A stretch of 64,000 bases of DNA. It comes from Cryphonectria parasitica EP155. Taxonomy: Eukaryota > Ascomycota > Sordariomycetes > Diaporthales > Cryphonectriaceae. Shown in pieces: positions 61,701 through 64,000 of this stretch. The stretch spans positions 3,498,228-3,562,227 of the forward strand of contig NW_024468914.1 in NCBI RefSeq assembly GCF_011745365.1, written 5' to 3'. A program made the position numbers and the translations under genes. Numbering within the stretch: position 1 is the first letter of the stretch; each line of letters begins with the position of its first letter. The notes beneath the pieces were generated by a model. The model was not told the DNA's origin and did no database searches. It saw only the letters and a program-made list of their open reading frames with translations.

Positions 61701-64000
61701 GTCGTCAATGATGATGGTTGTCGCACCGTTCAACGAACTGAGCCTCTCTGCCTGCTCTTTGTCGGTGAGGATGAGTTGTGTTCCGGTGTTTTCCACAATC
61801 GTTTGGATGCGGACCACAGGATGCCCAATGCCCAAAGGCACCACGCCAGCGCCAGCTTGTAGGATGGCTACGGCGGCAACTAGTGCCCACTTGGACTTGG
61901 ACATGCAAAGTCCCAACAGTGCTTCGGGACCAACGCCTTTGTGGAGATTGTGGAGGTAATGTGCCAGCCTGGAACCAGTCTCGACCAGTTCGCGATATGT
62001 CAAGTCGCCGTCCCAGGAGCAAATGGCCGGTGCGTCTGGCTGACGAGCAGCAATTTCTTGCAGAATCTCGTGTATACATTGGGTCGTCCGTTCTGGAACT
62101 GTCTTGTTCCATGTCGAGATCTGTGAGTGGTCTTCAGGGCTGATGAGGCTGAGTTGGCACACGAGTCGGCTCTCGTCATTGCTGTATCTGAAGAGCTGTT
62201 GGACAATATTCTCATACTGTTCCAAGATGCGATGCACCTGAGACGCGCTGATGGTGGTCTGGTCGAACCAGATGTCAACATCAATCTCCTTGTCTGTGAT
62301 GATTGTGCATTCCATGTTGAATGCATAACCCTGGATGGCATCATCACTTCTATCATCCTTCTCGACAGAAGTCAGTATCTTGGCAGATCCATTTACTGCT
62401 GTAGCCATTTCTGATGTCGACGACGAGGGTTGCAACACCTCGTCATCCCCCTCGATGACGGCCTGTACCGTGAACAAATGGGCTGGCGTGAACAGACCCT
62501 CATCGAGCTCAGGCACATATCGTTTAATATTCTGCAGACCTGTGTGTTCATGTGGAATCATATCCACGGCGTCCTGTTGTACTCGTGATAGGAACGTTGG
62601 AAGCGAGTCCTGCTGGGGAATCTGTACCCGCACCGGGACTGTAGCAACGGTAGGGCCAACCATGTTCAGGATGCCATCCACAGGAGCTTGTCGTCCTGAC
62701 AGGGCCGCCATGATGATCACCTCGTCTGTATCTGTACCCGCATAAGCAGCGAGCAAGACGGCCCACGCGGCGCGAAGGAGGTTAGACGTCGTCACTGAGC
62801 CGAGGGCTTCTCTGCTGCGCCGTGAGATGTGGCGTCTTGCATGCTGCGTCGACTGAGGCAGAAAAGACGGGTCGATGGGCAGCTCAGGGAACTTGATTAC
62901 GTTGGCACTCCCCAGATGTTTCCGCCAGAACAATCTTGTTGACTCCTCGTTTTGATCCTGGAGGTAACGGATGAAGCGTGACATGGGAACCGGCTGCGGG
63001 ACAGGCTCGTTGCGCACCAGTCGGGTCAGCATGTCCATGGTCCTCAGCATGCTCCAACCGTCGTAGATACTGTGGTGCATAGTCCACACGACATGCTTGT
63101 GCCCACTCGCAGAGGTGTCGTTGATGATGGCTATGCGGCAGAGTCTGCTACCATACGTCATGTGGTCACTGCGGTCCTGCTCCATATAGCCCGCAAGAGA
63201 CGATGCGTATTGCCAGTGGACGGGCTCTCGGACGACGACCTGGAGAGCTCCTGCTTTTCCTGGAACAATGCGTGTCCGCATGATGGCCAGTGACTCCCAG
63301 AGCTTTTCCCAGGCCTTCTTGAAGACATGAACATCTCCATGTATGCGGAAAACTCGGCGTAGCACGTACTTGTCTGGTCTCTTTGTCGTGATAGCGATGA
63401 GACCTTCTTGCAAGGGAGCACACGGATACACGTCTTCAATATCCTCAGGCGACACTCCGCATTGCTCTGACAGAGAACCAATCTGATGGTCTAAGAGGTT
63501 TGGAGACGCACGACCTAGAAGCGCAAAAGGAGCCGAGTCAGCCTTTTGAGTTTCTGGAGAACTAGAGAACCCATTTGTTGAATGTGTTTCTTTATCCATA
63601 GCAGCTGCGAGGTCGGAAAGGCGAGGGTGTTGGAAGATGGTTGCAACCGTAAGGATAACAGGAGGCTGAGCTCGCCGGGCTGCTGCAACAAGCTTCATGG
63701 CGCTGATAGAGTCTCCTCCTACTTGGAAAAAGTCATCGTCGTTGCTGATGAACTCGGGTGCCTTTTGAAGTACGCTGGCCCATAGGCTTTGTAGCTTGCG
63801 CTCGGTCGAAGACGAAGGAGATCTCTTGCTCATGGATGTTGCAGAAGTGATAGGCAATATGGTGTTCAGTTGTGCCTCGCTCAATGTGCTCAAGGCGTGA
63901 CGAACAGTCGGCCGATCAACCTTGCCTGCAGAGGTGAGTGGGATCTTGTTAAACGGTACCATCACGCTCGGAACCATGTAAGAAGGCAGGATGTCGAGCA
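58776..64000 (-). CDS. Non-ribosomal peptide synthetase, C-terminal part (…A-T-C-A-T-terminal C), 5' end outside window
   Basis: The frame is open to the right edge (about 1740 aa seen). Residues are numbered from the Met at 63977. An A-domain end (PLTSAGKVDR) leads to carrier 1 (VGGDSIS, Ser90), condensation domain HHSIYDGW (301-308), and a full adenylation domain with FTSGSTGTPKG (787-797), INSYGPSE (916-923), YRSGDL (1012-1017), GRRDTQVKIHGQRVEIGEIE and NPSSKLDR. Carrier 2 follows (LGGDSVV, Ser1208), then a terminal condensation domain with SHALYDAH (1423-1430). It ends VKKAYKTM-stop without TE or R domain, as in fungal NRPSs that release product by a terminal C domain. Core residues look intact, so the seen modules are probably active. 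By hand the A-domain pocket reads about D-N-S-S-V-G-S-I-L-K. No intron is seen. The product is unknown. Confidence 0.95.
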   Translation of the reverse strand, partial: LDILPSYMVPSVMVPFNKIPLTSAGKVDRPTVRHALSTLSEAQLNTILPITSATSMSKRSPSSSTERKLQSLWASVLQKAPEFISNDDDFFQVGGDSISAMKLVAAARRAQPPVILTVATIFQHPRLSDLAAAMDKETHSTNGFSSSPETQKADSAPFALLGRASPNLLDHQIGSLSEQCGVSPEDIEDVYPCAPLQEGLIAITTKRPDKYVLRRVFRIHGDVHVFKKAWEKLWESLAIMRTRIVPGKAGALQVVVREPVHWQYASSLAGYMEQDRSDHMTYGSRLCRIAIINDTSASGHKHVVWTMHHSIYDGWSMLRTMDMLTRLVRNEPVPQPVPMSRFIRYLQDQNEESTRLFWRKHLGSANVIKFPELPIDPSFLPQSTQHARRHISRRSREALGSVTTSNLLRAAWAVLLAAYAGTDTDEVIIMAALSGRQAPVDGILNMVGPTVATVPVRVQIPQQDSLPTFLSRVQQDAVDMIPHEHTGLQNIKRYVPELDEGLFTPAHLFTVQAVIEGDDEVLQPSSSTSEMATAVNGSAKILTSVEKDDRSDDAIQGYAFNMECTIITDKEIDVDIWFDQTTISASQVHRILEQYENIVQQLFRYSNDESRLVCQLSLISPEDHSQISTWNKTVPERTTQCIHEILQEIAARQPDAPAICSWDGDLTYRELVETGSRLAHYLHNLHKGVGPEALLGLCMSKSKWALVAAVAILQAGAGVVPLGIGHPVVRIQTIVENTGTQLILTDKEQAERLSSLNGATTIIIDDALMNSLPPYTPTPACSTVTADNVSYVVFTSGSTGTPKGSVLEHGALAASLLKHSRMLHLEQNSRALQFAAFTFDNSISDIFATLFQGGCVCEPSEDDRVSNLAKAVWDLRVNFLSLTPTVAAMLRPQDVPPIEVLVVGGEPLDPNVIDIWGKSSAIINSYGPSECSILVACSRPLTERRDAPNVGLPVACCFWVVSPNDYNRLSPIGAPGELLLQGAQLGRGYINEPEKTAKAFVVNPTWVQDFPIARNQRLYRSGDLVRQNPDQSLTMLGRRDTQVKIHGQRVEIGEIESWIVRLMPEVRKAAVDYIALAHGRGDRVLVAALEMETTSTTKSAPVAVAQTSPVLRRRLEQLRTELRAVIPSYMIPNNFLPVTRLPLNPSSKLDRLALRNFFATLSASDWNHYLFSNASDKSVATETEALLRQLWATVLSFDENLIGREDKLFDLGGDSVVAMRLAGLAREAGLQLTVADILGTQVLEKMASAAREISPNSLAALRPDQYRRFSLVPDQQHKTAIVERTQRYDWFHTSGAEVVDVAPVTDFQAVSVEGMLSKSRMDLNYIGVDGTGPFDIDRLKTACLALIEQIETLRTAFVEDANHQFWQVILNAYKPNIREYLTDESIASFTETFIKQDMFGMPVQGRPPVDIAIITNTDGSNQHRILFRISHALYDAHSLPLVWETLMAVYKGTAVHPHASFVSYLSDIHSRIDESSSLSYWRQFLAGSVMPQLGQESHQNEVTTTSTKHLKASFLPKETLHIPTSVSSGMMPAVIVKAAWGLVLIEHTGLSDLIFAEASTGRNAVSPAVADAHGCCVTALPFRFVMPAKEDAGGVRTISELLDAVLDQQTKSIQHETIGTQRIINDCAPSSSWNRLTSLINHQRAPEASGFVLGETEYIPSFLDSAEDGGFYMLPDISISATQGPGSLEIRLGHAVDVVDAGVAARLLRGLCAAIKAISARPEESVSSVRELVKKAYKTM

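Noticed and set aside
1..64000. tRNA, rRNA, CRISPR arrays and transposons
   Set aside because: Reading by eye found no cloverleaf-compatible B-box context, no regularly spaced repeats, and no transposase or reverse-transcriptase motifs; a covariance-model scan could still find a tRNA I missed.
35064..64000. FAD monooxygenase, dioxygenase and methyltransferase as tailoring genes of the NRPS
   Set aside because: They are 15-25 kb from the NRPS with housekeeping-type genes (coactosin, BolA) and the HET pair between, so one cluster is not supported.

Overview
The window is nuclear DNA of a filamentous ascomycete (Pezizomycotina, most likely a Sordariomycete). This rests on many short GT-AG introns (about 45-200 nt) with CTRAC-type branch points, lineage-typical families (HET domain, fungal ankyrin/STAND-like proteins, CBM1-GH5 cellulase, multimodular NRPS), and intergenic DNA full of microsatellites. 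I see no rRNA, tRNA, intact transposon, CRISPR array or prokaryotic operon. All gene models and splice sites were read by hand.

Layout. 1-9.7 kb: a Kre9/Knh1-like cell-wall glycoprotein (cut by the left edge), a secreted CAP/PR-1 protein and a secreted CBM1-GH5 endoglucanase, separated by 3-4 kb without genes. 9.9-18.3 kb: a calpain-like protease, an FAD-dependent amine-oxidase-like enzyme and an UNC93-like transporter, all on the minus strand. 19.8-22.1 kb: two diverged tandem paralogues of a family I do not recognise. 23.0-26.5 kb: a short-chain dehydrogenase tail-to-tail with a secreted type-B carboxylesterase. 27.6-28.4 kb: a broken SDR pseudogene. 30.5-34.0 kb: trehalose-6-phosphate phosphatase (TPS2 type). 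35.1-36.4 kb: an intronless FAD monooxygenase, followed by a small spliced microprotein candidate and a gene-relic region. 39.7-46.9 kb: a methyltransferase, an intradiol ring-cleavage dioxygenase, a coactosin-like ADF-H protein and a BolA-like protein. 47.0-54.3 kb: a 945-aa HET-domain protein head-to-head with a STAND-N-like/ankyrin gene that carries an in-frame TGA. 55.2-58.0 kb: a secreted GH26-like hydrolase and a CCCH zinc-finger protein. 58.8-64.0 kb: the C-terminal half of an NRPS (partial A-T-C-A-T-terminal C) running off the right edge.

How the genes fit together. The secreted enzymes (GH5, GH26-like, carboxylesterase, CAP protein, cell-wall protein) suit a plant-associated or saprotrophic lifestyle. 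The ring-cleavage dioxygenase, FAD monooxygenase, SDRs and UNC93-like transporter fit catabolism or secondary metabolism, but they do not form an evident cluster. The HET/ankyrin pair looks like a nonself-recognition locus and is the most interesting accessory element, with the ORFan pair, the microprotein, and two non-coding structures: a perfect 24-bp palindrome near 13.7 kb and two mutually exclusive hairpins near 28.6 kb.
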